Source: Caprella mutica (lineage: Eukaryota; Arthropoda; Malacostraca; Amphipoda; Caprellidae). From it: 64,000 bases of DNA. Shown here piece by piece: positions 1-13,694 of the stretch. The translations under genes were made by a program, and so were the position numbers. The notes beneath the pieces were generated by a model, which was given only the letters and a program-made list of their open reading frames with translations, was not told where the DNA came from and did no database searches. Positions within the stretch are counted from its first letter, which is position 1, and each line of letters begins with the position of its first letter. The stretch is from contig CANNZV010000332.1 in assembly GCA_947561585.1 (NCBI GenBank), forward strand, positions 495,984 to 559,983. Reading direction: 5' to 3'.

Positions 1-81
1 TAAAAACGCATTTGTCTCACTGTTTCACAACTATTCTTCAAGAAATCGTACATCTGGCAATTTTTTTCCCTATTCGTTTAA

Positions 82-287
82 GGCTGCTTCACACATCACC
101 GATATCCGTCCGGCACGTCACCGGTCCGTCTCCGTCACTCTTCTCTCAGTGATTCGGAGTCAGTGAAAAAATATATGTTTACTTTAATTTCAACGGACCT
201 ATTCACACAGCACCGGCTCTCCTCAGTCATAAAAAATCACTGACCGGTGACGTCCCGGACAGATATCGGTGATGTGTGAAGCAGTCT
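82..287. mobile_element. MITE flanked by TTAA (piggyBac-like)
   Basis: Imperfect terminal inverted repeats of about 50 bp start with GGCTGCTTCACACATCACCG on the left and AGACTGCTTCACACATCACC on the right (reverse strand). TTAA lies on both sides (78-81 and 288-291), the target preference of piggyBac-type elements. There is no internal ORF, so it is non-autonomous. The superfamily call rests only on the TTAA flanks. Confidence 0.6.
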
Positions 288-291
288 TTAA

Positions 292-1968
292 CCTGTTATA
301 GTCTATAAACCTTGCTGAATAGAGTAATATAAATTTAGAGTGGAGGAGAGCTTTGAGGGCCCAGTCGCGTAACATGGATACATATGAAATGGGTATAACA
401 ATAATTACCTCAAACTCAAAACGCTCGTGTAACCGGGCTCTCAGGTACCACATACTCTTATAGAGCTCTGTGTGTCGGTTTTAAGGCTTGTGAGGTATAT
501 GCCACACTGTGTATAGTAGTATTATTACTAGGCGAATAAGTAACAAAATAAGGGTAATTAAACTCATAAATCAGGAAAGTTAATATTCAAAATAAAGTTG
601 ACGGTTCTTTACATTAAACTGATTAAAATAAACAGTAAAATCTGTTAGTAGACCAGTCTCCTTGCAGACAAACCTCCTATTAAACCAAAACATTTTTGAA
701 ACTGTACTGGAAAAAAACCTCGTACTAGACAAACACAATTTTTGTCACCTGACAGTTATTCTAGTGTAAATATTACTAGGAGTAATAATTACAATACTGT
801 TTTAAAGATAAATCTCTAATTTGAATGATGTATTATATTTATTTAATCTGTTTTTAGGATATAACATAAGGCAGAATCGGTTTCAGATTTAATAGTAGAG
901 TCTGTGCTAAAAAAAATAGATGTGAAAAGTTACAGAAAACTAGATACAGTGAAGACTATTATAATTTCATAAAATGATACCTAATTGAAAAAAATATAAT
1001 ATACATTTTAATTGAAACAAAAACTTCATACTAGCTGTTTCTAAATTTGTTTCCCTTCAAAGTTGGTACGTTAGTCACCATTAATTTGGTATTAAAGTTT
1101 TCATAAACAAATAGAGCAATCGAAATAATAAAGTCATCGCTTTACTTTTTTACAGAGAACGATGTTGGTCTAGTAGGAAACTACTGCAGTGAGTTTCTTA
1201 CTAGACCAAACAAACTTGGAACGTAAATCTGGTATACTACGAGGTTTTGCTGTACATAAATAAAACGTTAATTATGGTTTAATAATATGAGTACACCAAA
1301 AGAAATAATGCTTAAACCACAGATCAGTTTTCAAAATATATAAAATTGTATTTATAACTTTATATAATGACAAATCCATTTGACAGGGTAACTCCGTTAA
1401 TATTATTTCAAGGATAACTGACGTATTTAAAGTCACCACAAAACCATTTATTGAACTGATATCTGAATAATTTGTTATCCATGCTAGCAGCTATACTTAC
1501 CAAACGTATCATTGTGTTAGTGTGACGGGCAGACAGAAGCCACTCTTTTATTATAGCATTAGTACAACTTACTAAAGTTGTTATTTATTTCCAAATAAAT
1601 TACGATTAAGAATTCAATGTATTTGGTAGTATCATGAAATGACGCATCTTTTTTTCATATTATTTATATTATTATTTTCCTTTAGACTAGAAGTCATAAA
1701 CAAAACACATATTATATTTGTTAATATTTATATACTGCTTAATATATCCATCCCTTTACTATAATAAGAGTAGAGTCCGTCCATCTGTCTGTCACACTTT
1801 TTATCAAGAAACGCATAATAAATAAATAATTTGCTTTAGCTATCACACTAGGATATTAATAACTATACAGTACTTTTCCATTATAAAAATAACGATGTCT
1901 CAATAACACTAATATTGGTGTGACAGTGACTACAAATTTATTTATTGATCAATGACTGTTGCTATTAT
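292..1968. other. AT-rich intergenic DNA
   Basis: No convincing exon, RNA gene or array seen. Only short spurious ORFs and homopolymer-rich sequence. Confidence 0.5.
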
Positions 1969-2098
1969 GTATACCAAAATTAATAAAGTCATCTAAAGAA
2001 TTAACAAATAACAAGGAATAAATCATAGAATCTATGATTTATTCTCTTTTCTTTACTATTTGTTAATTCTTCACGTGATTTTATTAATTTTGGTATAC
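1969..2098. mobile_element. Small palindromic MITE
   Basis: The arms start with GTATACCAAAATTAATAAA and run back as its reverse complement at the right end. The inner arms (AAGAATTAACAAATA and its complement; AATAAATCATAG and its complement) continue the fold nearly to the centre. TA occurs at both ends, as in Tc1/mariner-type insertions, but it is part of the palindrome and so is not proof. Confidence 0.45.
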
Positions 2099-2300
2099 AC
2101 AATACTTCTATGCTCTATATATTTTCTTATTATGTATGACATCAGTCATTAATCATTATGACTGATGCAGCGTATAATGAATGCAGTGTTTAATTTCTTT
2201 AGCTACGGATTAATATATTCTACTGCATATATGTATATTATAGAGCCATAGACTGATATAGTTATCTATACTAATGATTTCCTTAGTGTGATTATGTATT

Positions 2301-2783
2301 TGGTGTCCGCTTTTTCACGACGGGAATTAAACATGAAGAATGTAACTATGATACGCACGGGAATGTATTGACTTGATATTTAAATTCCTTTGTTTTTATT
2401 CAATTTCTAAATGTATTTTATCTATAAAATAAATTAGACTATGCAGAGGAAAGTAACGTAATAACGGAAATTAATTGGTATTGATGATGACCCGTTATTT
2501 TTAACGGGAAAGTACACTAGTATTATATAAGAAACTTTCTCGTTAAATTAAAATCATAAGATTTTAATTTTATTTCAGTATTTTCCCGTGCGTATCAAAG
2601 ATACATTTAAAATATTAATAACGATATGTTATATAGTTTCTCCTTATGTGACCGAAAATATGAAACTGTCCGATAATTTGAAACTTACCCTATATATTAT
2701 TCATTTTTAAGCAGTATGTATATATGATATAGTTTACCATGAACGTATATAAATTTCCTATCATTCTTCAGAAGCGGACACAA
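2301..2783. mobile_element. Nested inverted-repeat element, decayed
   Basis: Outer ends are GGTGTCCGCTTTTTC on the left and its near complement GAAGCGGACACA on the right. A second inverted pair lies inside (TGATACGCACGGGAA at 2349 and its near complement at about 2583). The right half also carries a terminus related to the GGGTAAGTTCC palindromic MITE family seen at 12610. It looks like a non-autonomous element hit by others. Confidence 0.35.
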
Positions 2784-2789
2784 AATAAA

Positions 2790-5700
2790 TGAACAAACGA
2801 CGGTTATTATTACGTTAGATAAAAAATATCATACTTTAGATTTTGGAGATTTATATTAATTATTCATACTTGCACTAAGCATAATCCTATACCCATTAAA
2901 TTCTGAAGATATGAACAACATGTAACTACTGAACAATTGTATATAGTAATTTATAAATGAGTTTTATTTTATTTATTAAACTGCTCATTTAAAGCCTTAT
3001 ATTTAGAAAATTGTATCGCACTGCTATCATTTAAATAACTTCTTATATTCAATAAATTAATATTTACAATAGATGTTGGAAAGGAAACTCTATATCGTAA
3101 TTCTGTTCCTGACATATTATCGAGGTGCAAAATAAATAAATAGAATATGTAACAATAATTTAGACCACAGAAAATTACTATAGAAAATAAAATTATGATG
3201 TGGTGAAGGATAATAAATATACAATTATATATATATTAAAGTTTGTAGAAAAATTAACATATATCGTAACATAAGAAAAAATAGAAGCATGACTATATCA
3301 TATTTTGTTCCATAACATAACTAACTAACTAACACAATAAAATATTTTTTTATCGAAAGAATGAAATTCCCCAAATCTGGAGTATATCTTTTTTTGAAAA
3401 GATGGAAATGAATATTTTTTAGATCATTTTATATCCTATATCTGTCCATTCTGTCATACGATATGTCCAAAATGAAGTCCACTGGACATATCTTTATTAT
3501 AAATTCAGATAGGAAAAGAATTTAAATTCAGAAAAGAAAATCTGTGATAGCATGTGGCCTATAATATGCTGCTATTGACTTATCAATAAAATAGTCAATT
3601 AAAATCTGTATTTCATCACTGTGTTGACTGCTTACTTTTCAATATCTATCAATTTTAATTATCAAAAAGTGCACAATTGAAGATGTTATATCGATAAGAC
3701 GGAGTGTTATTAAATATACACTGTAGCAAAACATTCAAGATCTCATTTTAATTAATATTAACACAGAATTGAAAGAATTAAGAGAATGTTCCTCTCTTCA
3801 TAATTATCATGTTGCAATCCATAATATTTAATATATTTAAAAATTTCAATTGCTTCTTTACATTTTTCCTTCTAACATTTATGTTTACTTTCTATTTTCA
3901 ACGTTTTTTATATCATACCATGTTACGTTTATATATTTTCTATTTACCTATTTTGGACCGAACGTCGAATTCTACATGTAAGAATTCCTCGAGTGACGAT
4001 TCTACAAGTGATCCCTAACTATAATATTTTTCTTTCAAATCATATCCAAGTTTTTAATTTCAACTAGCCCATTTCTCCATTTGTAACCTTTCCCGGCAGT
4101 AACTTTCAATATTGTTATTCTCCACAACTAATCACTTTTTCAATGTTCCGCTCCAACTGTTTCACTTCCGTTCTTTTTTCTAGGTAAAAAGGCCGTCATG
4201 ACGTGATCGGACTGAAATGTTCTTATTTATTTACTCTCTGTATAGAGCACTGTAATTCCTCTCACAATCGTAAATGAAGTTAAACACTTTCTATTAATGT
4301 CAGTCATAGACAAAATGACTTGACAATAAAATAAATCAGTTTATAAAAAAATAATTGTATAATGATTTATCAAATACTTTATAAACACATCAGCTGATAT
4401 GAATACAAAATTATTCAAGTGACATTCCTTGTGGTTTAAATATTTAACACATGTCATCATAACAGCCACCAATTGTTATTTTTTCGACTCACTGTTTTGT
4501 TTTTGGTTGTTTTCCCCTCTACATTCTTCCCAGTTCTATTTATATTTTGTTCGATATATTTATTTAACCGACGAAGTTTTATAAACGTTACTCTATAGCA
4601 ATCTAGAATTTTCGGTCCCCTCTAGGTTTTTCTAATATTCAATCTCCTTTTTTCTAATTTTAGATTCTCTTTTCTTTCTAATTTTAGATCCCCCAAATAT
4701 CTTATTTTTAGATCCCTTCTTTTCGAGCGCCCCTCTATTTATTTAGTTTTCAGTCCCCTAGCTCCTACATGGTTTTTTTTATAGATCCACTCTGTGTTCT
4801 ATTTCTAATTTTGTATCCCTTTATTTATATTCCACCCCTCCCCTCTATATTCTTTAAAGTTTTAAAAGTTTGAAAAAATTTGCCTCGAGTTGATACCATT
4901 TCTCTCCAATTCTTATTCGACATGAAAGCGAAAATTGAAGTATTTTTGAAACCAACATCCGAGATAATTAGGTCAAAAAATTAAACAACAGAACTTCCGT
5001 ATAGTTTTCCTGTTAAAAAAAACACGTACGCAAAATAATATTAAAAGAATTAAAGGTAATTACAAAACAAAAATTTCATAGTTTATATTGTACCAGCAAC
5101 AAATTAAAATAGGTTTTAGGCACAGAAACCCATTGATTTTCTCAATTTTCTATAATTTTTTCAGATTAGATGTTAATGTTCTTGAAGGGACAGCTGCGAC
5201 GCATGACATTGGGCCCATGGAATGTGAACTCAATCCTCCCTTTTAGCAGACTAGTCATATTCATCTAGCCGAGAAAACATAGAAAACCTGACCCTTTATC
5301 CACTGAGCAAATACATTGTAGACATACAACCGATTAAAAATAAATCGAATAACACCAACCTAGAACAATATTAAGCAATAACAGGTATAATAAAATATGC
5401 AGGCGATGGTACAGAACACAAAGAATGAACTTCAAACAATGGCTTTGTAGATTAGATAGGTGTAGATAAATTAATTGTATGTAACAACACATGACAGCTT
5501 TTGCTCGTATATGTTATTGATCTAAATATAGCCCTAGAGAATTAACTTCTATGTACAGCTCAAAAGATGTAACTTCCATATATAGCTCTAGAGAATTAAA
5601 TTAATATTTCCCTTAGAAGGTCTCAAATTGACTCGCTCAAGATAGAAAACAAAAGATCGACGAAAAAAAAATTAATCGAAAGGTTAGTTGGACAGATATT

Positions 5701-6570
5701 GGTCATAAAATAAAGTCTAAACTTACACTAAATAATACGAGATATAGCAATAAAGATAGACAAACGCCTAACAAAGTAAAGTGGGAGAGGAAGGATTAAA
5801 AAGAGATGAACTCATTGAAGAAAGGAAGTTAGTAGGTAGGTACCTCAGAAAGTGCCTGTACTATCCTACCTTAACTCTTTCGTAGGAATAGCATTGCAAG
5901 AGCAAACATAGTAAAGTGTTAACGCCACCATTCATTTCAGTTACTGCTTACGAATCATGAATGAGCTGAATTCAGTCGCAAGATGGCAATAGCTAGCGTC
6001 AACAGTAAACAAAGGCACCATTTCTCAGCGCAAAGTAAACAGCATGAGCAAATTATCAACAATTTAGAGTGGCATAAGATAGTAGCAGTTGAACTAACAA
6101 ACAAGATACACTAAATACATAGTAACATTAACTTACTTGAACTGAATTGATTTAGATTTCCCTTACTCAGTAATCAGGTTGATATCTTTTGGTTCTGAAA
6201 CTTCTAATGCACTATTACCAAGATTGGTCTTTTGCTAGCACTTGCCAGCACGTCACTCAAAAGACTCTACATTCATCTCGACCAACGCCACCAACCTAAG
6301 AAAACATCCTAGACCAATACATCCAAAATAAACAGAACCATCAATAGTATGCGCAAAGTACAAAGAGGTGTACATGAATAGTGACTAACATTAGTGATCT
6401 GTAAAAATATGGAAGATTAGGCCTTAGCGTCCTATCTCCCAAAGCCAATTTTCCTGCCATTTACGTGACCTGAACGACCAAGCATAGTAAGTATTTCTAA
6501 TGCATTTCTATCTTTTACGGACATACTCAAGACTTTAGGGAAATTTTACGTCTGTTTCAAGAGATATTAT
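2790..6570. other. AT-rich intergenic DNA
   Basis: No gene supported on either strand. The open frames here are short and show no recognisable domain or splice context. Confidence 0.45.
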
Positions 6571-6902
6571 CTGCGTATCACAGTCGAGAGGTACGACGGT
6601 GAAATAACTTGAAAAAGGCATTTTCTAGCACATGAATCTCGTAACTAGAGCAAAGGTAGTTGTGATGAAGGTACGGCCAAGGGTGGAGGGGTGGGATGAG
6701 GGGGGGTGAACAACGCCCTGGATATCGACCCACACACCCCTCCCCACCCACGTGGGAACAGTCTACGCCCACACCGAACAAACCGGCTAACACGAGGTCA
6801 AGGTGCGTACCTAGATAGTCACAATTGCATATTTACGACCACGAGTATGAATTACCGATAACGATTGTGAACAAACCGCACCTCTAGGACCTGCACTCGA
6901 GC

Positions 6903-7730
6903 CTCCTCTTGCACCACTCTCAAGCCTCCTCTTGCACCACTCTCAAGCCTCCTCTTGCACCACTCTCAAGCCTCCTCTTGCACCACTCTCAAGCCTCCTC
7001 TTGCATCACTCTCACTCCTCCTCTTGCATCACTCTCACTCCTCCTCTTGCATCACTCTCACTCCTCCTCTTGCATCACTCTCACTCCTCCTCTTGCATCA
7101 CTCTCAAGCCTCCTCTTGCATCACTCTCAAGCCTCCTCTTGCATCACTCTCACTCCTCCTCTTGCATCACTCTCACTCCTCCTCTTGCATCACTCTCACT
7201 CCTCCTCTTGCATCACGCTCTCTACTCCTCTTGCATCACGCTCTCTACTCCTCTTGCATCACGCTCTCTACTCCTCTTGCATCACGCTCTATACTCCTCT
7301 TGCATCACGCTCTCTACTCCTCTTGCATCACGCTCTCTACTCCTCTTGCATCACGCTCTCTACTCCTCTTGCATCACTCCTCCTCTTGCATCACTCTCAC
7401 TCCTCCTCTTGCATCACTCTCACTCCTCCCCTTGCATCACTCTCACTCCTCCTCTTGCATCACTCTCACTCTTCCTCTGGCATCACTTTCACTCCTCCCC
7501 TTGCATCACTCTCACTCCTCCTCTTGCATCACTCTCACTCCTCCTCTTGCATCACTCTCACTCCTCCTCTTGCATCACTCTCACTCCTCCTCTTGCATCA
7601 CTCTCACTCTTCCTCTTGCATCACTCTCACTCCTCCTCTTGCATCACTTTCACTCTTCCTCTAGCATCACTCTCACTCTTCCTCTTGCATCACTCTCACT
7701 CTTCCTCTTGCCTCACTCTCACAATTTCTG
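6903..7730. repeat. 23-bp minisatellite, about 36 copies
   Basis: Unit is near CTCCTCTTGCATCACTCTC plus four bases. Three blocks can be told apart: CACCACTCTCAAG units first, then CATCACTCTCACT, then CATCACGCTCTCTA (about 7210-7370), then a return to CATCACTCTCACT with CTTCCTC variants. Because the unit lacks stops and 23 is not a multiple of 3, all three forward frames stay open for over 250 codons. These are shadows, not genes. Confidence 0.9.
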
Positions 7731-7744
7731 ATGGGTTTTATTTA

Positions 7745-8340
7745 GATGGTCAATAAATTATTATATGAAATTTTCACCAGTCAAATCTAGTTCAGATACA
7801 TATTCTATTATGAAACAATATTGATCAACTAATCACTATTTTATAAGTAATGAATCATTTAATCAAAGTACATATATAATCAACACAATTACACAATTGG
7901 TGAATTAGTATTTAATTTATTTAACCAACTACACACATATAATTGTTTTGAAAAGTAGCCAAAATGAAAATAATTCAAGTATTCAATATATTTGCTACAT
8001 GTTAATTAGTGTATTTTGAAGCTGCTACAAACTTACCTGACACTTAATGTGTAGCTACTAAATAGAGTCAATTGTAACACAATGAAAAGAGTTCTAGGAT
8101 AAAGAGATAATTATCCAATGCCTTTTAATTACCAAAAGAAATTTCAATAAGTTATTACTGAAAATGAAATTAAAATATGACCATAATACTCCATTCTCTC
8201 AACATTAGATATATTTAATTTGAATAATAACCCATTGAAATTTGACTCTGGTAATTAACACATCCATCCTCAGTCACTGTTAGAGTGACTGACTGAGGAA
8301 AATTATTTATAAATTAAATCAACATACTGAGTACAGTAGC
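7745..8340. other. AT-rich intergenic DNA
   Basis: Nothing recognised between the 23-bp array and the next MITE. Confidence 0.4.
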
Positions 8341-8343
8341 TAA

Positions 8344-8553
8344 AGGGCCGTGCACACGTAGGGTTTTTTAAGTCTTTCCACCAGACTTTTTGCTAAGCTT
8401 CTCCTACTTTTTACACAAGAATATGCAGGTATCATGGAAACCAACTGAAATAAATAATAATTATATCATTTTTTTATGTTCTTGTGGAAAAACTAACAGC
8501 TTAGCAAAAAGTCTTGTGGAAAGACTTAAAAATCCATATGTGTGTACGGCCCT
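8344..8553. mobile_element. MITE with TAA target duplication (PIF/Harbinger-like)
   Basis: Long terminal inverted repeats begin AGGGCCGTGCACACGTAGGG on the left and AGGGCCGTACACACATATGG on the right (reverse strand). Both continue through AAGTCTTTCCAC and the related GACTTTTTGCTAAGC. Flanked by TAA at 8341-8343 and 8554-8556. A three-base TWA duplication is typical of PIF/Harbinger. Relative of the copy in LKB1 intron 7 (15614-15843). No transposase. Confidence 0.65.
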
Positions 8554-8599
8554 TAAGAAGACAATTAGTGCAGTAGACTTTTATTACATAGAGTGCAGT

Positions 8600-8945
8600 A
8601 CCTAAAAGAAATAGAGTGCATTAGTACACAAAGTACAGTATTTTGAAGTGACTTAAGTGCAGTAGCTTCCTAGAAGTAACTTGAGTGCCATAGCTACTAA
8701 GGAGGTCTTTGAGTGTAGTACCTACCTAGGAGTGATTTGAGTGCAGTAGCTACCTAGGAGAGATTTGAGTGCAGTAGCTACCTAGAAGTGATTTGAGTGC
8801 AGTAGCTACCTAGAAGTGATTTGAGTGCAGTAGCTACCTAGGAGAGATTTGAGTGCAGTAGCTATTTAGAAGTGCTTGAGTGCAGTAGCTACCTAGAAGT
8901 GATTTAAGTGCAGTAGTTACCTAGAAGTGCTTGAGTGCAGTAAGG
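8600..8945. repeat. 27-28 bp minisatellite
   Basis: About 12 diverged copies of a unit near GTGATTTGAGTGCAGTAGCT plus ACCTAGAA. The edges are degenerate on both sides. Confidence 0.85.
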
Positions 8946-8949
8946 GAAA

Positions 8950-10424
8950 CAGCGCAGTAGAAGTAGTTAGCTACCTATAAGGCTAATCAGTAGACATTTG
9001 AAGTGTCATCCACACAATTTATTTCTCTCAAATAAGTTATTTTTTAACAATTACCAATAAAAGTTTCATAGAATTACAATTTTGCAAATATTTATACCTC
9101 ATGTCTAAATATTATCGAAAGTTCATTGTGTGGATAAACTTCTAGCAGAAGTTGAATAATTAGGAAGAAATGTCCAATATATCATGTGAAATATGAATAT
9201 TGAGTAACCATAATTTAAAACTTCAAATAGAAAGATATTGAAAGCTAAATGTTTAATTTCAAATCATTGAAATTAAACATTTAGATGGATAAAGTTATGT
9301 GTTTTACATTGATAATTAGAATGACCATCACCAGATAGATAACATGAATGGACATTTCATCTGATTTCACTTCACCGTCTGCTTAACAATTAGAATCCTC
9401 ACCTAAAACGACGTTTTGAAAATCATTCAAAGTAAACTTCAGTAACTCTGTTGGATGATGAAGAAATTGATTAGTAATGATACTTTAAAACATAATTAAA
9501 TAATAAAAAATATGCATGAATTGATGAATAAATGGAACTAGCTAGAATTAAACATATCACAGAACAAATTAAATTATATTAAACTAAATAATATAAAAGT
9601 TCAAAACAAAAATAAGTCAGAACTATTTTCAGTCTAAAATGATGCAACCCATGATTTCTAAAAACTAGTGAAAGAAAAACTAACTAAATCATATCAAACA
9701 TATATGAAAATAAGTTTGAAAATGAAAAAAAAAAATAACATGAAGTGAATCAATCATCAAATAGGTAGTTACTTATTTTTCTTAACTACAAATGTAGTTT
9801 AATATTCAATTACTGGGTTTATTTACAAATGAACATCATTTTACAATTGTGGATTATGGCTCTCAAAATAGCTACATCATTGTGTAGAGTATAAGGATAG
9901 GTATGAACTATATACTCAACATGAGCCACAATAGTTTGTAAAAAGGCATATTTGATATTGTGATGCTAGTAGCTAATTAGTAAATGAATATAATCATCAG
10001 GCAATTGGTGCATTATCCTAGTCTATAAATGAATAAGAAATAAAAATAAGTTTATGGGATCAATCAGCAATTTGAATGATAAAGAAATAAAATAGGAAGG
10101 AATAAAATAATATTCCTGTTCTACATCCATTCAACAGAGTGGCTATATAAATCTTTGTTTCTGTTAATGACTTCTGAATTTGCTGTCTGAAAAACTTAAA
10201 TCTATTTCTGCAAATTTACTGTCTTTTTATTTATAACATATAAAGCAAATTAATGAGCAAAATATTACAACGTTTTGCACACCCTTTCTTATATATTTAT
10301 TTTGCTTTTTCAGTTTCCCCTGGATAATTTTACAATTTTCTAAAATGCACCTACAATGTGTAGTGCAACATTAAAGTGTTAGGTGCCTGAAGTTATAAAT
10401 AGTTATATATTTTATCTATATACA
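8950..10424. other. AT-rich intergenic DNA
   Basis: No gene or structured element recognised apart from a short palindrome around AAATGTTTAATTTCAA at about 9247-9285. Confidence 0.4.
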
Positions 10425-10432
10425 TATGAGTA

Positions 10433-10586
10433 CTACTCTGGAAAATACCTTAGGCTAACAGATGAATTTTAGAGGCTAAATGATGTGGATTAAACAGTTC
10501 CCATTAATTTATTAATGTATTTTAAGGGTTGCTAAACCCCAACAGAGTAATAAATTCACCAGAAAAGACCACTTTTTCCAGAGTGG
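10433..10586. mobile_element. hAT-type MITE, CYACTCTGGAAAA family
   Basis: Terminal repeats are CTACTCTGGAAAA on the left and CCACTCTGGAAAA on the right (reverse strand). The 8-bp target duplication TATGAGTA is perfect at 10425-10432 and 10587-10594. Eight-base duplications are the mark of hAT transposition. A related copy lies at 23514-23665 and an interrupted one at about 22250-22760. Confidence 0.75.
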
Positions 10587-10594
10587 TATGAGTA

Positions 10595-12605
10595 TATAAT
10601 AATATATCATATGTGATCAAATGAATACATAAATAATTAATATCTACTAGTGATTAGTCTATCTGTGCTAACTTATGACGATAAAAATGTATTCCTTGAG
10701 TTATTTACTGTATTTAGTAGTTAAGCCTATTATGTCTGATGTCTAAATAATGATGTTAATATTAAATATTATAATTCTGTATTGAATTAGGTACTACTTA
10801 TAATTTTAAGATATTTGGTATATAGCTAAGCTACTTTTATTATAATTAAATATATTGAAAAGGTATCTGTTAAACTGTTTATTTTTTTCCACAATAACTA
10901 GAAACAAATTATTGAATAAAGATTCAATTTTCTTATTTTCAACATTTTAACAGTCCATTTCCAATAATTAAAATATATACCTATGGCCTAGGTATATTAC
11001 TAACAAATAATTATAAGCTATTTTCTAAATTACAATTACCTAATATCTGGAAGAAAATAAGTTGTTTGAAAATAATGATAAGTTGACAATCAAATTGTTA
11101 CTAAAAGATCGCATGCCTGCATTTGTTGCTACCCATTTTGATTATTTGGCAGCCTATTATTAACGGGCCAAAACATTGGACATTATTTCTGAGGTTACGT
11201 GACAACATGCACAAAATTCAAAACTCAGTATAGATATGCATGTGCCTAGTCCACAAAGTATGTAGGTAGTTACTACTTGATAGTTACATATTTATAGGTA
11301 ATTAGTAACCTAAGATAAACCACAAACATCATGAAATAGTTTGATACCAATTACCAGGCAAGTCTGTCTATCAAAAACAAATAATGGTAGTCTGCCTAAA
11401 TTGAATTTTTAAGCATCTTTGCTCACAATCAGACACAGAATATTGCCTACCTTGAAGTTTTTGAAGAATATAAAGGACGCCGTCTTGGTGGTTGAAATGT
11501 AGCTGCTCGGAAGAAAAACAAGATAACAACAACGGCCGGAGACACTCACACCACACTCAGTCACGTTCAATTTCACACTGGCGCGCGTGCGTAGTTCAAA
11601 CTTGTAAACTACTATAAAAACACTGCGCCACCTACCGACACTTTAAAAACAGCTGATGCCATGCATTATTAAATAATTTCTATTATTAACCTAAATATAG
11701 TCTCTTAGGACAGAATAAGGAGAAATATTTGTAACTTTATTCAGGGAGTAATTCATTGGGGCTAGCAAAGACTGTAGTTCAAAGATTTAAGTGAGCCGTT
11801 AACAGTGCACGTGCGAAAACGTGCACGCGCTGTATTAAAAGGCCGATGCAGGAAGTATTATTGATTACCATTAGCGAGTTAAGAGAATACTATTATTTCA
11901 TAACTATGAGAAAGCTCATACTTTCTTGCCAATGGAACGGACTCTACCCAAATATTTCAACAGTGTTCAATTTATATTTATAAATTAAAATCTATATTTT
12001 AAAACTGCGTTTGACTGTATGTCATTGATACAATAACTTAACGCTTCTAGTCGCGTTAACTTTAACTTTGTTTGTTTTTATATCTTAATATAAGATATGT
12101 TAAATTATATATTACGTAATTTTAATTCACTTAATTGAAATATATTAAAGAGGCATAAAATATTATACATTATTGGGCCCATCCACCATAAATTCAGAAT
12201 AAATATAGACATTAACTATAACTAATCACTAGCATATGTTGGCAAGTAAAACTCTTCATTAAAATCACTTCAATGTATATTTAATATTATATATAAAGTA
12301 TGTTCATTGATTTACATTCCAACTTATCCTGTACAAAACAACTACAATCAGATACTGATTGTAAGACAATATATATTTACATTCAGTATAAGAATATGAA
12401 GGCTAAATATTGCTCATGGAGCTTACTTCACATTACTATTTACAAATCTTTATTATACATTAATGACAAATAATAAAAAGTAACTCCTTATTTGTAAATT
12501 GAATATTATCAATTTAACTATGAACACCTCTAATATAATTCTTATAACAATATACAGTTTGTTTATAAATCACACAAAATGATTTACATTGGAGAAATTC
12601 TGTGG
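10595..12605. other. Intergenic DNA with one GC-rich patch
   Basis: Mostly AT-rich. The exception is about 11500-11650, which is GC-rich with several CpGs and TATAAAAA at about 11612 on the plus strand, unlike its surroundings. See the separate low-confidence entry. Confidence 0.4.
11451..11600 (-). other. Possible 5' exon or promoter patch
   Basis: On the minus strand a CpG-containing segment reads open and ends at a plausible splice donor (CTTCAAG then GTAGGC at 11450-11445). No ATG is seen within the open segment, so if real it would be a 5' UTR exon or an internal fragment. No protein family is recognised. It could equally be base-composition noise. Confidence 0.15.
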
Positions 12606-12609
12606 CATA

Positions 12610-12797
12610 GGGTAAGTTCCGAATTACCGGTCAGTTCCACATCTTCGGTCATATAAGAAAAAATGATATTTTAATAATTATTTAATTTTTATTTTAGTTG
12701 GTATCCATGATACCTGCAGGTATCAATAATTATTAAAATATCATTTTTTCTTATATGACCGAAGATGTGGAACTGACCGGTAATTCGGAACTTACCC
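12610..12797. mobile_element. Near-perfect palindromic MITE (TA flanks)
   Basis: The arms read GGGTAAGTTCCGAATTACCG and its exact complement at the far end and remain paired for about 80 bp. The centre has GTTGGTATCCATGATACC. TA lies on each side (12608-12609, 12798-12799). Partial relatives lie at about 2650-2700, 19342-19487, 39905-40130 and 51816-51957. Superfamily uncertain; the TA flanks fit Tc1/mariner. Confidence 0.7.
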
Positions 12798-12799
12798 TA

Positions 12800-13690
12800 A
12801 TAGTACAAAATTAAGGGCTTAAGAATTTTTTTATTTACATGTTCAAATTGAATGGTAAAAAATTGAAGAGATATTTCACTATGAATAATTTACATATTAC
12901 TATATAGACATTATAAGGCAAGAATAACATACCTAAATTAGGGACATCAAGTTTGATAGTAAAGAGTGGGAAATGTGACGTCAAAAACACATATTTTATA
13001 AACATATTAGATACAAACCTTTATATATGATTGTGAATATTTTATTGTTTTTGGTATATGTATTTCAATATTAAAATATAGTGTCAAAGAGACTTTTTAT
13101 TCATTTCATGATTATTAATAAGTGAATTGGGTATCTGTAACATTAAAATAAAATTTTCATGCTAAATAGAATGACTGAAAGCTTTACAATGAACATTACA
13201 CTGCATATTATTGTCATCTCTGGTAAATAAAAATAACTGTATGAACACTGAAACAAAATAGATAGTAAAAAATCGAATGTGTACAAAAATATACATTTGC
13301 TTAATATAGATTTAAAAGGAAAACATTCATATGCTACAATATATCAACAAAAATCTAAATATTTGATAACTAACAAGACGGAAGAAAATGTGTATGGAGA
13401 GCTATTCATGAAACTTCGAAAGAATGTTGAACACAGCATCTTGAAATTAATTAAAATTAAATTTATCTCGAATTCACATAACTTCATCATCCAAAAACAA
13501 GTGCTCTAAAAAATAAAACAGAGATAATTATAGAGGTGGAAATTGCCTCTCAAAACACTCCATTACAATTAAGGTTACTTTACTAACACAAATATAACAT
13601 AGCCTCGTTATATTCATTATAGCTAATGAACAAACAAATAAAAAGTTGAAAAACTAAACTAAAAATTAGATAAATCAAATCACAGTATTT
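12800..13690. other. AT-rich intergenic DNA
   Basis: Nothing supported. A 76-codon open frame at 13279-13509 is lysine- and asparagine-rich, as expected from AT-rich sequence, and has no domain. Confidence 0.4.
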
Positions 13691-13694
13691 AATT

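Noticed and set aside
6909..7756. Three overlapping forward open frames of 251-274 codons, rich in His, Ser and Leu
   Set aside because: All three frames are open at once because a 23-bp unit without stops is repeated. No start context, domain or unique sequence.
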